64,000 bases of DNA from Oasisia sp. SBJ-2009 (GCA_964017155.1 OZ024856.1:39645409-39709408), one strand, 5' to 3'. Counted from the stretch's first letter, positions 44,870 to 58,826 are shown. A program made the numbers and translations. The notes: generated by a model from the letters alone, not told the origin.

Positions 44870-45305
44870 TATATATATTATATATACTATATATACTATA
44901 TAGTATATATATACTATATAGTATATATATACTATATAGTATATATATATATATATACTATATATATACTATATATATACTATATATATACTATATATAC
45001 TATATATACTATATATACTATATATACTATATATACTATATATACTATATATACTATATATACTATATATACTATATATACTATATATACTATATATACT
45101 ATATATACTATATATACTATATATACTATATATACTATATATACTATATATACTATATATACTATATATACTATATATACTATATATACTATATATACTA
45201 TATATACTATATATACTATATATACTATATATACTATATATACTATATATACTATATATATATATATACTATATATATATATATACTATATATACTATAT
45301 ATTCT
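44831..45305. repeat. (TA)n leading into 9-bp TATATACTA array
   Basis: A TA tract passes through TATAGTATA-containing inverted units into about 28 copies of the 9-bp unit TATATACTA (roughly 44985-45250). Because the unit is three codons long, it yields a long YIY-repeat ORF that is not a gene. Confidence 0.96.
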
Positions 45306-45394
45306 ATTAAATTAAAATATTAATTTTAGTATTTTTCTTGTGCAGCGCATCGATCCGCCATGCGGGAATTAGCGCTATATAAAAATTGTATTAT

Positions 45395-45444
45395 TATTAT
45401 TATTATATATTCTATATATATATATATTATACATACTATATATA

Positions 45445-45511
<67 letters not shown>

Positions 45512-45531
45512 TTATATATATTGCATATGTA

Positions 45532-45592
<61 letters not shown>
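45395..45592. repeat. (ATT)n and (TA)n cluster
   Basis: Short ATT run then two long TA tracts with an ATGCACACATTATA spacer. Confidence 0.94.
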
Positions 45593-45596
<4 letters not shown>

Positions 45597-46442
45597 TAAG
45601 TAAGTACGTCGTAAACGTGTGACACTCATAAATAACACTCACCGACGTTCATTCACATGTCCAGTTTGCGTCCCGTTTGCGTCCAGTCGTCGTTCTCTGG
45701 GTAACGTCCAAGTAGCGAGCCGCCCGTGCGAATGTGACGGCCAGCTGCCCGCTATCAACTTATATGGACAGTCGGACAAGTGAGAAGCAAATTGACATAA
45801 TAATTACATCTCTATTCCGAGTAGTTTACCTATTGTAAATTTACTTATGCGCTGATAAAGTTGTTGTCTTTAAACACATCTTCTAAACAAGTTGATTACC
45901 GAATCAGCCGTCGCCATCGACACCGATGAAGAAGCGACAAATATTGACTCTCAAACGTACGAGTTTTCTCCGATACAATATTGACCCGCACAAATACAGC
46001 GGCGGCGACTACTTCTACACGGTGTCCCTACAACCGACCGCGGGATGTAGAAGCGTGGTTGGTTTAGATGGATAATTATATGCCATACTGTATCATATGC
46101 ATAGGTAAATATCAATAATGATAACTGTTGTAATTAGTTATCGATTGCATGGATTGTTGTAACACAGACCACCTTTGGCTTTATATTGGTGTTCAATGTT
46201 AAACACATACGCCACCGTGGCTTGACAAAAGTATAAATACAAAAAAAAATTGTTTTTTAATTATGCTATCGTGGCGTAAAAATATATGGTAGAGTACATA
46301 ACGAAATAATCGCTGAGGTGGGCCAACAATATTGTATAGAGCGCTATTATTATTATTATTTTAATTATTATTATTATTACAAGCAGTTGTAAAGCGCACA
46401 TTACAGTAAAATGTACATGGAACCATACAACAGTTTAAAAAA

Positions 46443-46446
<4 letters not shown>

Positions 46447-46519
<73 letters not shown>

Positions 46520-46520
46520 A

Positions 46521-46614
<94 letters not shown>
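46447..46614 (+). repeat. (AGT)n trinucleotide array, about 55 copies
   Basis: Nearly pure AGT/TAG triplets with one AAT interruption at about 46519. It produces poly-Ser, poly-Tyr and poly-Thr shadow ORFs. Intergenic. Confidence 0.97.
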
Positions 46615-46615
<1 letters not shown>

Positions 46616-47400
46616 ATGTTTTTCACAACAGTATGTCAAAAAACATGAGCACAAGGCAGACATTGTACATGTACAATCATCTTATTTCTATAGGGTATTT
46701 CTAAGCCAGACAAGGATAGGATAACATGATTTGACGGACAACGACATTTGTCAGCTCACCTCTATGTTCATGGTGACATCTGTCCAGTGTTTCTAATTTA
46801 ATGGATATTGATAATTACTAGAGAGCGTAGGTCAGTGACGAAAATCGACAGCATCAAAGAATTAATTGATTGCTGTTCGGACGATGACACCGGGCGTTGA
46901 CAAACAATAAACGCGAACGTTATCAAACAATGCTCCGTTGTCAAACAACTGCCACGCCAAGGGACAGTACTATGTTGTCGCCTCGTGCGAGCAAGTATTG
47001 AGTTTTGTTTAATTGTGGTGTAAATGTTGACCAAATTAATTCGAGAGGGCTCCGTGGATAATATCGCGCCGATAAATACAGACTGGGTGATAACGACGGT
47101 GCTATACTAATTGCAGGGATGGAACCGAATACAGTTTCAAATAAAAGTAATCGTAACAAGCCTTGGTATTTGGAATGGCGTCAAGGACCACCGTTCTTTA
47201 GTGTTTGCACGAGCTTCATAAATTTGCTGAATGTTTTCTCGCACTTCTAAGACACATTTTCCTTGTAAAACTATGTGTCGGGTGGTTATCATATTACGAC
47301 GTACAGTCAATCTGGATATATAGTAGACAACCCCGTAAGAACGTTCTCTGTTTATCTCGTCCTCTCTTTGTCTCGCTGTCTTTTCCACGGTGTCAAGCTC

Positions 47401-47402
47401 TT

Positions 47403-47452
<50 letters not shown>

Positions 47453-47462
47453 TCTCTCTCTC

Positions 47463-47521
<59 letters not shown>

Positions 47522-47882
47522 TATTGTCTGTATCTGTATCTGTATCTGTATCTGTATCTGTATCTGTATCTGTATCTGTATCTGTATCTGTATCTGTATC
47601 TGTATCTGTATCTGTATCTGTATCTGTATCTGTATCTGTATCTGTATCTGTATCTGTATCTGTATCTGTATCTGTATCTGTATCTGTATCTGTATCTGTA
47701 TCTGTATCTGTATCTGTATCTGTATCTGTATCTGTATCTGTATCTGTATCTGTATCTGTATCTGTATCTGTATCTGTATCTGTATCTGTATCTGTATCTG
47801 TATCTGTATCTGTATCTGTATCTGTATCTGTATCTGTATCTGTATCTGTATCTGTATCTGTATCTGTATCTGTATCTGTATC

Positions 47883-47935
<53 letters not shown>

Positions 47936-48520
47936 CTGTATCTGTATCTGTATCTGTATCTGTATCTGTATCTGTATCTGTATCTGTATCTGTATCTGTA
48001 TATGTATCTGTATCTGTATCTGTATCTGTATCTGTATCTGTATCTGTATCTGTATCTGTATCTGTATCTGTATCTGTATCTGTATCTGTATCTGTATCTG
48101 TATCTGTATCTGTATCTGTATCTGTATCTGTATCTGTATCTGTATCTGTATCTGTATCTGTATCTGTATCTGTATCTGTATCTGTATCTGTATATGTATC
48201 TGTATATGTATCTGTATCTGTATCTGTATCTGTATCTGTATCTGTATCTGTATCTGTATCTGTATCTGTATCTGTATCTGTATCTGTATCTGTATCTGTA
48301 TCTGTATCTGTATCTGTATCTGTATCTGTATCTGTATCTGTATCTGTATCTGTATCTGTATCTGTATCTGTATCTGTATCTGTATCTGTATCTGTATCTG
48401 TATCTGTATCTGTATCTGTATCTGTATCTGTATCTGTATCTGTATCTGTATCTGTATCTGTATCTGTATCTGTATCTGTATCTGTATATGTATCTGTATC
48501 TCTCTCTATCTCTCTTTCTG
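47401..48520 (+). repeat. Compound satellite: (TC)n, (TGTC)n, then about 160 copies of TGTATC
   Basis: (TC)n at about 47406-47463 and (TGTC)n at 47464-47520 lead into the hexamer TGTATC (47528-48500, about 970 bp), followed by a TC-rich tail. A block of eight TGTATA variants sits at about 47884-47933, with scattered single variants near 48001, 48193, 48205 and 48487. Three open frames of over 400 codons are artefacts of the 6-bp period. Confidence 0.98.
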
Positions 48521-48644
48521 TCCCTCTTTCTAACCGATCCTTCTTCTCTCTCTCTCCCCCTCCCTCTATTTAATTGTCCACCCTTTCACTTTCCTTCACC
48601 CTCTATCTCTGAGTTTGAGTTTCGTTTATAGTTCTACCCATCAC

Positions 48645-48683
48645 TTGTTTCCATTTCCCCATGCTATGGGGAAATGGAAACAA
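48645..48683. repeat. Perfect 18-bp inverted repeat with 3-nt loop
   Basis: TTGTTTCCATTTCCCCAT is followed by GCT and then its exact reverse complement. A further ACCCA/TGGGT pair flanks it with a small bulge. The 3-nt loop is too tight for a typical microRNA precursor. Confidence 0.9.
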
Positions 48684-49945
48684 TGGGTCATAGCAATATA
48701 TCATATAATAAATCACGTGCCAAGACTGTGTGACGATAACAACATCCGAGTCTGCCACTCCCTGTGACGTCGCGGGGTTGAGCAACAGTTTGCCTACCAC
48801 ACAGGTGCTCGGGTAGTATTACCACTTCCATCACGCAAGAAAACAAGAAACACCGAAGTAGGTGATTGTTACAGCGACTAATTGTCCCGACAACTCTGTA
48901 TACACGTCGAGACACCTGCCCCAGTGTCGGTCGGTTTCAAGTTCTCCCATCGGCCCGTTCCCCTCTCACCCAAGGCCGCTGTGTACACCGCAATAATGCC
49001 GCGCCGCTCACGCTATTGTGATTTCAATTATCTACAAGCAAACATGCAGCGAGTGAATTAAGTCTCGTGTTTGCACAACATTCGAAGCGTACATTAACAT
49101 GTCGGCGTTTATTGCCCGCCATCGATGAACCAATGTGCATCGCTGAAGAACATCTCGTCCCTCGCGTGTAGTAAGCTTTCTCAAACGCGAAATTATAGAC
49201 AGACTTTACAACATTTTGGACATGTTCGGGTCTTCCCGTTGTTTTACAATTATACTTATTTTATATTGCTCTATGTAATCTAAGGGAACCCAAAGCATTT
49301 TCGTCTGCCGGTACATCTAAGAATTACTACAACCTATCTATTTGCAACCTTATTCAACAATACCACGCCTGTGTTTTACTCAAATAGTATTTTCAAAGTG
49401 GGAGGTTATAATGGCATTTTACAGTCACCGCTAATGTATTAGGACACGTCCCAAGGCTAGATCGTTAACTGCATAGAGCTTCTCTTATTACTCCAATTAT
49501 GAGATACACTTGCAACAACTGTAGACTATGCAGACATAACAGTTTTAGTAATTACAGGGTAAATATAATTTCGGAAACACAAACTAAAGTAATATCAACA
49601 GGTTGATGACTGGAAAGAGTATGCAGTGGTGGCGTTGGCTGTCCATGTATTTTAAATTAAGTTATATGTCTCCAACAATGTTACTTTAGTTTTACTAAAA
49701 TGTTGGTCTAATGTTCTTGATTGTAGATGGTCAATGTAACTTTTTGCCAAGTTTTAAGGTACAAATATGTTTTTGTTTCTGTCATATTTTCTATTTGCTG
49801 TTCGCAATAATGTATATTTTTCATTTGTTATAATAATCATCATTGTTATTACCAAAGGAATGGGGATTCCCGGACTGAATACCTTCATACCCTATACACC
49901 CTCATGCACACTCGCATTGCACCCAAAGACGCACTCACTCATTCA

Positions 49946-49977
<32 letters not shown>

Positions 49978-52405
49978 TTCGCACTCAGGTAGATATGCCG
50001 TATGTAGAGACCTGTTCTGTTGTAGTATACTTACTATACTGTACCAAAAATACAGAACTGAGAGTTATTAAATTAGTAGTCGATATTATTATATGAACGG
50101 CGATAATTTGGTGGAATAATGCGACACTGAATGAATGAGTATTCGCAACAACGTGATACATATTAGAATATGATACTAATATCCTAACGCAAAACACACT
50201 AATACAAAACATGCTAATGCCGTTATTTTTAAACTATATTTAAACTGTATATATTTCAGGGAACACACAATCTGCAGCGAAGTAATAACATAAGCCGTTT
50301 AACTATAGAAAGATGATGAAATGGCACTTTATTGACTGAAGCGTCCAATGGTATCGGTCGAATTTCCATTACAAAAATAAATATCAGAACATTTACTCCT
50401 GCTCTTAATGCATTGCGGTCGGTTGACAAAGGGACTGTAACGGATATCTGCCTGCAAAAGCGGGGCACGTTTGATAACTCATATAGTCCAAGAGCGGAAA
50501 TCTCCGGTCATCAAAATAAATGTCATGCCTCTCCTAACTCAAAAACCGGAAGTAGCCCCATCGCTGTAGTAAATACTCGTATAACCACAAGTGTTATAAA
50601 GAAATAGAAAGGCCAGTCATGAAGATAAAACACGGAACTGTTCAATTAACCTTCGAGACAGAAGATTGTCTTGCAAGACAAGAGGAAATGCTCAGTTTAA
50701 TCCATGCTGAGTATACATTCTGTTTGTTCCCGTTTTGCTTAAAATAAATAAAACGATGTCACAAACTGGGACAACGTACTGATGTGGGCTAGGACTCAGC
50801 GAACTTAATTCGGTTCGAGAAGGTAACCTATTATATTATTAAGAGAAACAATTCTTGTCCAACAACGTGTAGTCAGGTGAATTGTTGACAAGGTCGTCAT
50901 GGACCCCATTGACCGATCGGGTGACCGACTGGGGTAGTTGCGACACCACTGGGACGGGGGTTTATTGGGGTGCGCGCACTCGCGGCACTTTGATAATGCA
51001 CATTTAGAGCGGGCTGTAAAATGTCCCGGAACAAAACAAGACCAATCGAGTCGTCTCCCGGAAGAGTTCGTATCCGGTGTTTGACGCCGTAGCACCCTCC
51101 TGCATACGCCGCCCCCGTCAGTACTTCAGTCCATATCCCGGGATTAAGCTTTCAATCCTTCCTGTGTCCACTTCCATCGTTCTTATAACTCGACAAATGG
51201 CTTAGTTTCTCATGAATGATAACATCACATTGTTTTATTTTCCCATAATATTGCTTATTAACCATTTTGTGTTTCGACACTGCTTTAATCAGTTAATCTT
51301 GCCAATGGTAACGTTACGTTCTCGAGATGTTTACTCAGGTTACCAATGAATGAAGTGCGTTTGATGTACCTTTCATTGGAACTAGATTTGCATTATTGGT
51401 GAACATATATGTAAGATATAAGTCAGTTAAAAGATTTTATATAAATCATCAACATCATCATCCAACTTCAGATGTGTTATAAATACAACTACTGTGAGTG
51501 TTGGACTGTCCGGTAAACCAACCGTTCAAGATAATCAATACAATTGTGTTAATATTAATAGTGTCATAGTGACTTGGTTAATATGAAACGTCCCGCAATC
51601 GTGCGATTATAATATAATTCGGCTTGTGGTAATCGGCTGAACCGATGGTGGATAGAGAGTCACTGTACAATACAATCACCTTTAATAATCCCAAATAGGA
51701 TATTCTGTAGATATCATAACACAACGATATTAGTATTAACAATGTTAATAATAGTAGTAATGCTCCCCCTTCTATTCCTCCATCCTCCCCGATCACTTTC
51801 CCCTCCGATATTTCGGGTTTAGCGGCCTAATAGAAGTTGGAAGAAACGTGTTACATTAATGGTTCGGGTGTGTTCTTTCGGATACAGATCTACAACCAGA
51901 TTGTGCAACATAGTAATATCCGTGCAGTTGGTGAGAGGTGTCCTTTAAAGTGTGGATTGTCTTCTTCATCACACATGTTTCGTAAAGTTCATCCACTGTT
52001 GGGAGTGTCATGCCAATTATTTTGCCGGCTAACCGGACAATGCGATTTAGCAGCACTCTATTGTATTGCATTAGCAACGCACAATCATAACAACCGGTGA
52101 GATTGTTTCGTTGCATGGTTAGTAAAATATATCCTACGGACTGATCCGTTTATTAACGGAAACTACATAACACTGTATCAAGTACGTAACATAGCACCGG
52201 GGAAAAACCTGATTTGTAGCATTGTAATAACGGATAGTGTAAAGAAAAGTAGGCATCCTTTCTGAAGACCCAAAAACGTGTAATGTTACACACATAACAT
52301 AAATACGATGTTCGTAGTTCAATGTGCGTCGACAGCAAGAGCAATTATTAAAGGAAACACAAACTGCTCCAGTCGTACGCCGTGTTTTGATTGCAGTTTT
52401 GTTTC

Positions 52406-52407
<2 letters not shown>

Positions 52408-52446
<39 letters not shown>
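52408..52446 (+). repeat. (AAC)n microsatellite
   Basis: About 13 AAC triplets, intergenic. Confidence 0.95.
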
Positions 52447-53105
52447 GCATTATAATGTAGCACATTATTAAATGATTATTTACACTGTTTATCAAAACAC
52501 ATTATAGTCAACACGCACAAAATACGCGTAAAACATAATTTTCATGTTCATTCAAAGCAGGCCTTCTCTAAAAAGATGACGTTAAAGCAACAAAAATAGC
52601 AGCACCGGTCTTTTAACAATTTGTCTTTGTGTTTATTTTTTAAGATAAAATGACAGTATGACAACAAATTAATGATTTATAAAGAGAGTCCGCTAAGCGA
52701 TAGCCATATACTTTTATAATTATTCCGAACAAGTGTGTAAAATGGTGAACTTCTTTAGTCACATAGACAGATTCATAGATACAGAAAACCTTTCGAGTAG
52801 GGACTGCAGGCGTTTGATAGCCTGGTCAACGTCCCTCCTGTTTACTGCAAGAGAGCGGGCGATACCAAGCGAGACGGCACGACACCGCGCCACGCCACAC
52901 ACCTGCGAAAGGTACATCGGCTGAACGGGGCAGCGAGAAGCCAAGTGAAAAACACTTGAAAGACGCCACCGCCACGCCTCCCGGAAAGGTGCCATTGTCT
53001 TCGCCCAGCGCCTTGTTCTTAGCGCCTGGCCGCGAAGCGAACCTTGGACCCGTTGTCAGCGTGGGCAGTGGGCAGTGAGGTAAACACTGAGTAAGTTACA
53101 CAGGG

Positions 53106-53145
53106 TGGGGGGGGGGGGGGGTGGGGGGGGGTGTGGGTGGGTGAG
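53106..53145 (+). repeat. Poly-G / GGGT tract with quadruplex potential
   Basis: A run of about 15 G, a T, about 9 G, then TGTGGGTGGGTG. Four or more G-runs within 40 bp fit a G-quadruplex. Run lengths are likely to be uncertain in any assembly. Confidence 0.9.
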
Positions 53146-55109
53146 TACGTCAATGCCGATGGGGTGGGGGCGTGCCGTTGTGTATTAGGGTCCATCGTGT
53201 ATTAGCAACCTAGGACGAAATTCACGTGGTACACAGTGTATTAGAAGTACTATGGACATGATATTCTCGTTGCATTAAATTCAAACAAATCTAACAAATG
53301 TTGACTTGATAAAAATGCGGGGCTGTGTCGAATCACGGAATAGTTCCCCGGTTGTAGGCTGTGTTAAATATCTAAGAATAGTCTTCGCAAGTGTGAACGC
53401 CAAAATTAACATGCCCCAACTTAAAAACACTAATTGCACTACAAATTTAACAACGCTCGATTTGAAACGAGATGGAAGACGCCGAAATATTGTTTTTCGA
53501 CTCATCAGCAAACGCAATAGATTACGTTTTACCGCGGCCACTGACGAACGCTGCCGTTTAATGAGTTCCTCCAACGGCGGCTGTGACGAGTCGTAAACGC
53601 CAGCAATATATTTATTACCCAACTATACATTGATCCTGTCCCCGGGCCGCGCTGGACATTGTCCCAAGAGGACTGGACAGTCCAGTAGCAATGTAAGCGC
53701 GATCATCGAATTCGCATTTAATGTCACCAGCGTCCAGCTGTTTTAGATGATCGCTATAAGCGGTGAGCGAGCAAGATCAAACGGCGACGAATGAGAGGGC
53801 GGGAACATGTGTAAATTGTCGTCTGCTGTTGCAATGGCCGCGCTCGAGAGACGCTGCTCTAACAGAAGTCTGCTACGAACGCGCTAATCACCAATTAAAC
53901 TGTTTGTGTTTTGTTGCTGTTTTATGTGTCGATTATTCTGAGAACGTTATTGTTTATGTAGAATGCTAATGATACACAAAACAGTTCATTTAGAAGAGCC
54001 GAAACGTGTAAGGATAGAACATATTTTACACAATTCGATCATCAATATATTGCATTTATTTTTATACTGATTTCCAAATGATTCCGTCAAGTTTATATAG
54101 AAAGTTCAGTCAGTGGCTTGTGTTCATGTGGTTGTTTCTCGGTTTACATTTTCTCAGATTGATTACTAATATTACGTAAAAATGAAACAGAACGACAAAA
54201 CATTCTCACCAAAGCAAGAAAAATGCAAATAAAACATAACTATTCATGTGCTTAATTTGTTGAGCAAAACAACTATTATTTTCGCCAGTAATTGTTCATA
54301 ATGTATTACGCCAAACGATTGGAGGATTAATATCATCCTTTCTAGAATAGCGTGTGGATGATAAACTGACCGACCATTAGGAACAATGTCTAAGTAGGAA
54401 CCTGTGAGCTGCTTTGCACCAATCGCATTTTATTAATTGGAGCGTTCAACGATTTCAATTCCGTAACCTACAATTCGATTCTTTAACCCAAATAGTACCA
54501 ATTTAATTACGCCACCCTATATATAAATTGTCAACGTTTTATGTTGAAACATTTATAATTTAGCACAACTAACATTTTTATGTTCAGTTCGGTTAACAAA
54601 TAACATAATTGCGTATTAATTTGTTTCATTAAAATAAAACCGACTGTTTTAATAGATTAGTAGCCGGCAGTTCAACCGGACAATATAATAATTATTTTTA
54701 AATATGTTTCTTGCTACAATCAAAATTGCAGCATCTGTGCGCAAATGAAATGTAATTATAGATGACACATTTTGAGCGTTTCCCTCAGCACGACTCTCGA
54801 CTTTGCGATTGCCCGTTTCGGCCCCGTCTCGACTGCAATATTCGGTCATTCTCGCGATTGGTATTGATGTTCAGATAAGACCGAGACAAAGGCACGGCTT
54901 ATGCGATTTCGCCGGCGAATTATCGGAATTGTCGGCAGCGCAATTTACCACTTGAATTTCATCGAGGATTTCGATAAATTGGAGACACGGGTTGTCCAGT
55001 CAGCTAGGCGCGTTGTGTAGCAGAGCTAATGAAAACTCGCAGCATTATTGGCTCTGGAAGGCGGGTCCGTGAACCGGCAGGTAGAGAAGGCGTGGGTAAA
55101 GTAGCTATG

Positions 55110-55606
<497 letters not shown>

Positions 55607-56070
55607 TATACTAGGCTTACTAGCGCAGTTGACTGAACTGAAAGGCCTATGCTTGTGAAGCTACCAATGTGGTAGAAACCGCACGAGTCAAAGGACCGAG
55701 TGTAGTGTTCTCTAAAGTCATCGCCACGTGACACCGCCATTAACGGAGAGTCACTTCATCGGTGTGTGACAACTCGTTTGACGAAAGAACGATAAAACAC
55801 GAGACCACCCACGAACATCACGTCCGAGTCACGGGTCGTACTTCCGGTTATAAACACTGTCAAACAAAAGACTCGATATAATTTCTATACACGTACAAGA
55901 CAGAACATTTTTCACAAACAGCGGTTTATAGACAGCGTACATGACAGTAACGGAACAGATTTACGAATCTCCCGTGCAAACATTTTGCTAAGTTATCTTC
56001 TTCGTTCTTCCAATCCTTCTGATTTGTCTTCGCCTCCCATCCTCCCTCTCCACAACGCTAGTATTCCCTC

Positions 56071-56353
56071 TGTGTGTTTGCGTGTTTGCGTGTTTGCGTG
56101 TTTGCGTGTTTGCGTGTTTGCGTGTTTGCGTGTTTGCGTGTTTGCGTGTTTGCGTGTTTGCGTGTTTGCGTGTTTGCGTGTTTGCGTGTTTGCGTGTTTG
56201 CGTGTTTGCGTGTTTGCGTGTTTGCGTGTTTGCGTGTTTGCGTGTTTGCGTGTTTGCGTGTTTGCGTGTTTGCGTGTTTGCGTGTTTGCGTGTTTGCGTG
56301 TTTGCGTGTTTGCGTGTTTGCGTGATTGCGTGTTTGCGTGTTTGCGTGTTTGC
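56071..56353 (+). repeat. (TGTTTGCG)n array, about 35 copies
   Basis: Nearly perfect 8-bp tandem repeat, with a single GATTGCG variant at about 56323. Each unit contains TGTTTGC, which fits the FoxA core TGTTTRC. It lies 6.3 kb downstream of the FoxA stop codon. The 8-bp period leaves all frames open, giving meaningless [12 protein letters not shown] ORFs. Confidence 0.97.
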
Positions 56354-56558
56354 GCGTGCGCGTGCGCGTGCGCGTGCGCGTGCGCGTGCGCGTGCGCGTG
56401 CGCGTGCGCGTGCGCGTGCGCGTGCGCGTGCGCGTGCGCGTGCGCGTGCGCGTGCGCGTGCGCGTGCGCGTGCGCGTGCGCGTGCGCGTGCGCGTGCGCG
56501 TGCGCGTGCGCGTGCGCGTGCGCGTGCGCGTGCGCGTGCGCGTGCGCGTGCGCGTGCG
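56354..56558 (+). repeat. (GTGCGC)n array, about 34 copies
   Basis: A 205-bp run of alternating purine and pyrimidine with CpG at every third step, joined without a gap to the TGTTTGCG array and followed by (TA)n. Such runs favour left-handed Z-DNA. Confidence 0.97.
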
Positions 56559-56561
56559 TTC

Positions 56562-56562
<1 letters not shown>

Positions 56563-56638
<76 letters not shown>

Positions 56639-56640
56639 TA
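56563..56640. repeat. (TA)n then (CA)n
   Basis: Third part of the compound array starting at 56071. Confidence 0.95.
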
Positions 56641-57721
56641 AGTATATATAATCGTGTATGTGCGTGCGTGCGTACAGTGTGTTGTAAAAATTAAATACGA
56701 TATCGTATGCTTTATATTACCTACGTGTGAGTTCACTTCTGAACTTGTTTCACGTAATTTACGATCTCAGCGTCAGCGTCACGTGTCGTCGGTTTTATAC
56801 AAGCACGACTTTATGAATCCGACAAATTGCGCGTTAACTAACAGCGAGACCACAACAAGTGGGCGAGACCACACTGCGGGAAACACCTACCCGTGATGGC
56901 GCCGTACTGACGACATCGCGCTACCCGTCGCACCGCAAACTGCTGCCGTTGTCAGGGGCATCGGCAGGAGCGTCCAGCGATGCTTTCAACGACCAGTACT
57001 GGGAAGAGTTTTTAATGCTCTTTATAAGAATCCCATAAACACAGTCAATCGGATGGTACGAGTCATTGAACAAACCGTTTTTCGGGTGCTTAAATACAGC
57101 AACACGCGCCAAAACGACGCCGTTTTATGCTGTATGGTTTTCTTGAGAACATCTCTGGACCATTACGACGGTGACTGTTCACATATCAGTTTGTTGTTAA
57201 CTCCATCACGGAACAACTTGCTCCGTAAAAGAAGTACCGTTTATTTATCATGACTTTTATTACAGAGAGCTTAGATGGATAGATTAACACTCAGCTAAAC
57301 ATTGGGCAGATTTTGCCTAGTTAGTTTTGTATAGTTTGTTAAATATTTATTCAGAGGTACGACTTTCACTATATTTTGTTGATCTTATACATATAATGTG
57401 TGCTCCACAAACACAACAGACATACATAAATTCATTATATCTTTATAGTAATAATGACCCGATGTTTTCATCTATAAGAACTGTGTTTCAACTTGGAATA
57501 TGAACGCAGGTTCCGCACCAGGGAAGGAACCCAAGTCCCACTCTGACGTCACTCTTCAACAACGGTGGAGGCACCAAAGTGGTTGGGGTGTTCACCCGCC
57601 TTGTAAATTAAACACCAAAGAAGTAGGATATTGTAACGTTAATGTACTGACTCGTCTACTTTGTTGCAAACTTGACAACAGTTGGAATAAATACGAGTGT
57701 GGGAAGGAAGCAGAGGTATAG
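56641..57721. other. Intergenic sequence between the compound array and the LINE fragment
   Basis: Unique sequence, partly GC-richer (56740-57200). Short ORFs show no recognisable domains. The part nearest 57721 may belong to the LINE insertion, whose left edge cannot be located. Confidence 0.5.
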
Positions 57722-58048
57722 ATCGAAGATATTGTAAATAGAAATGTTTTATCCTTGTATAGTAGAATATTTAATGTGGAAAGTCCAGCGCGTCGACTGA
57801 TGCAGCACTTACTGTCTCGTTTTATATGTTATGGTGAAACGGTACCTGGAACCCTGTTGTATAAAGTAGTATCTATGGGCGAGTCACCCAGTAAACGAGC
57901 CTTTAATTTAAATCAACATGTACCACAAAGTAGTGCGACAAATGATGGTCTTGTTGACTCGATTAGACACCTTTTATTTACTGATAATTTTAACAGACCA
58001 TATTCACATGAACATCTTTTAGTTCATCTCTTAACCACTGCACTCTAA
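57722..58048 (+). pseudogene. LINE ORF2 C-terminal fragment
   Basis: Open frame of about 108 residues ending at TAA 58048. It contains LYSRIFNVESPARRLMQHLL, then GTLLYKVVSMGESP, then DGLVDSIRHLLFTDNFNRPY and SHEHLLVHLLTTAL. The closing pattern DGLVDSxRxLLF...PYSxEHLL resembles the C-termini of LINE proteins common in marine invertebrate genomes. The catalytic reverse transcriptase is absent. Family assignment is from memory of that pattern. Confidence 0.5.
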
Positions 58049-58252
58049 TATATTACGCGTCTCTTTATTTTAACTGATATACACAATATACACTGAATTT
58101 TATATATTATACCATGCCACTGTATGTATTGTTGTTATTTATTTTATTTTATCAGGTTTTTATTCTCCACCGTGTGTCTTTTATATGTGATTGCACGTAT
58201 GAATATGTATGTAATGTTTCTTCTCCGGCAACGGAGGCTGAATAAATAAATA
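57722..58252 (+). mobile_element. 5'-truncated LINE (CR1/L2-like) 3' end
   Basis: A reverse-transcriptase-protein C-terminus (57722-58048) is followed by about 170 bp of 3'UTR. The insertion ends with the stem-loop CTCCG-GCAA-CGGAG (58223-58236) and the tail [21 protein letters not shown]-loop hairpin next to a short A-rich tandem tail is typical of L2/CR1-group LINE 3' ends. The 5' boundary is uncertain. Confidence 0.6.
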
Positions 58253-58345
58253 GGGAGAAGGAGATGGTCAAGGTTAGGGATGAGTAAATGGGGGATGGCG
58301 AGAGGACGCTACAAATATAATGCTAGAACCATAGAACGAATACAC

Positions 58346-58826
<481 letters not shown>

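Noticed and set aside
46361..46704. Poly-Ser/Tyr/Thr ORFs
   Set aside because: Translations of the AGT array only.
47205..48631. Three overlapping ORFs of more than 400 codons
   Set aside because: All are the TGTATC hexamer read in three frames; flanks have no coding features.
48645..48683. MicroRNA precursor
   Set aside because: The 3-nt loop and 18-bp arms are too short for a normal pre-miRNA.
55985..56741. Overlapping long ORFs on both strands
   Set aside because: They arise from the TGTTTGCG and GTGCGC arrays.
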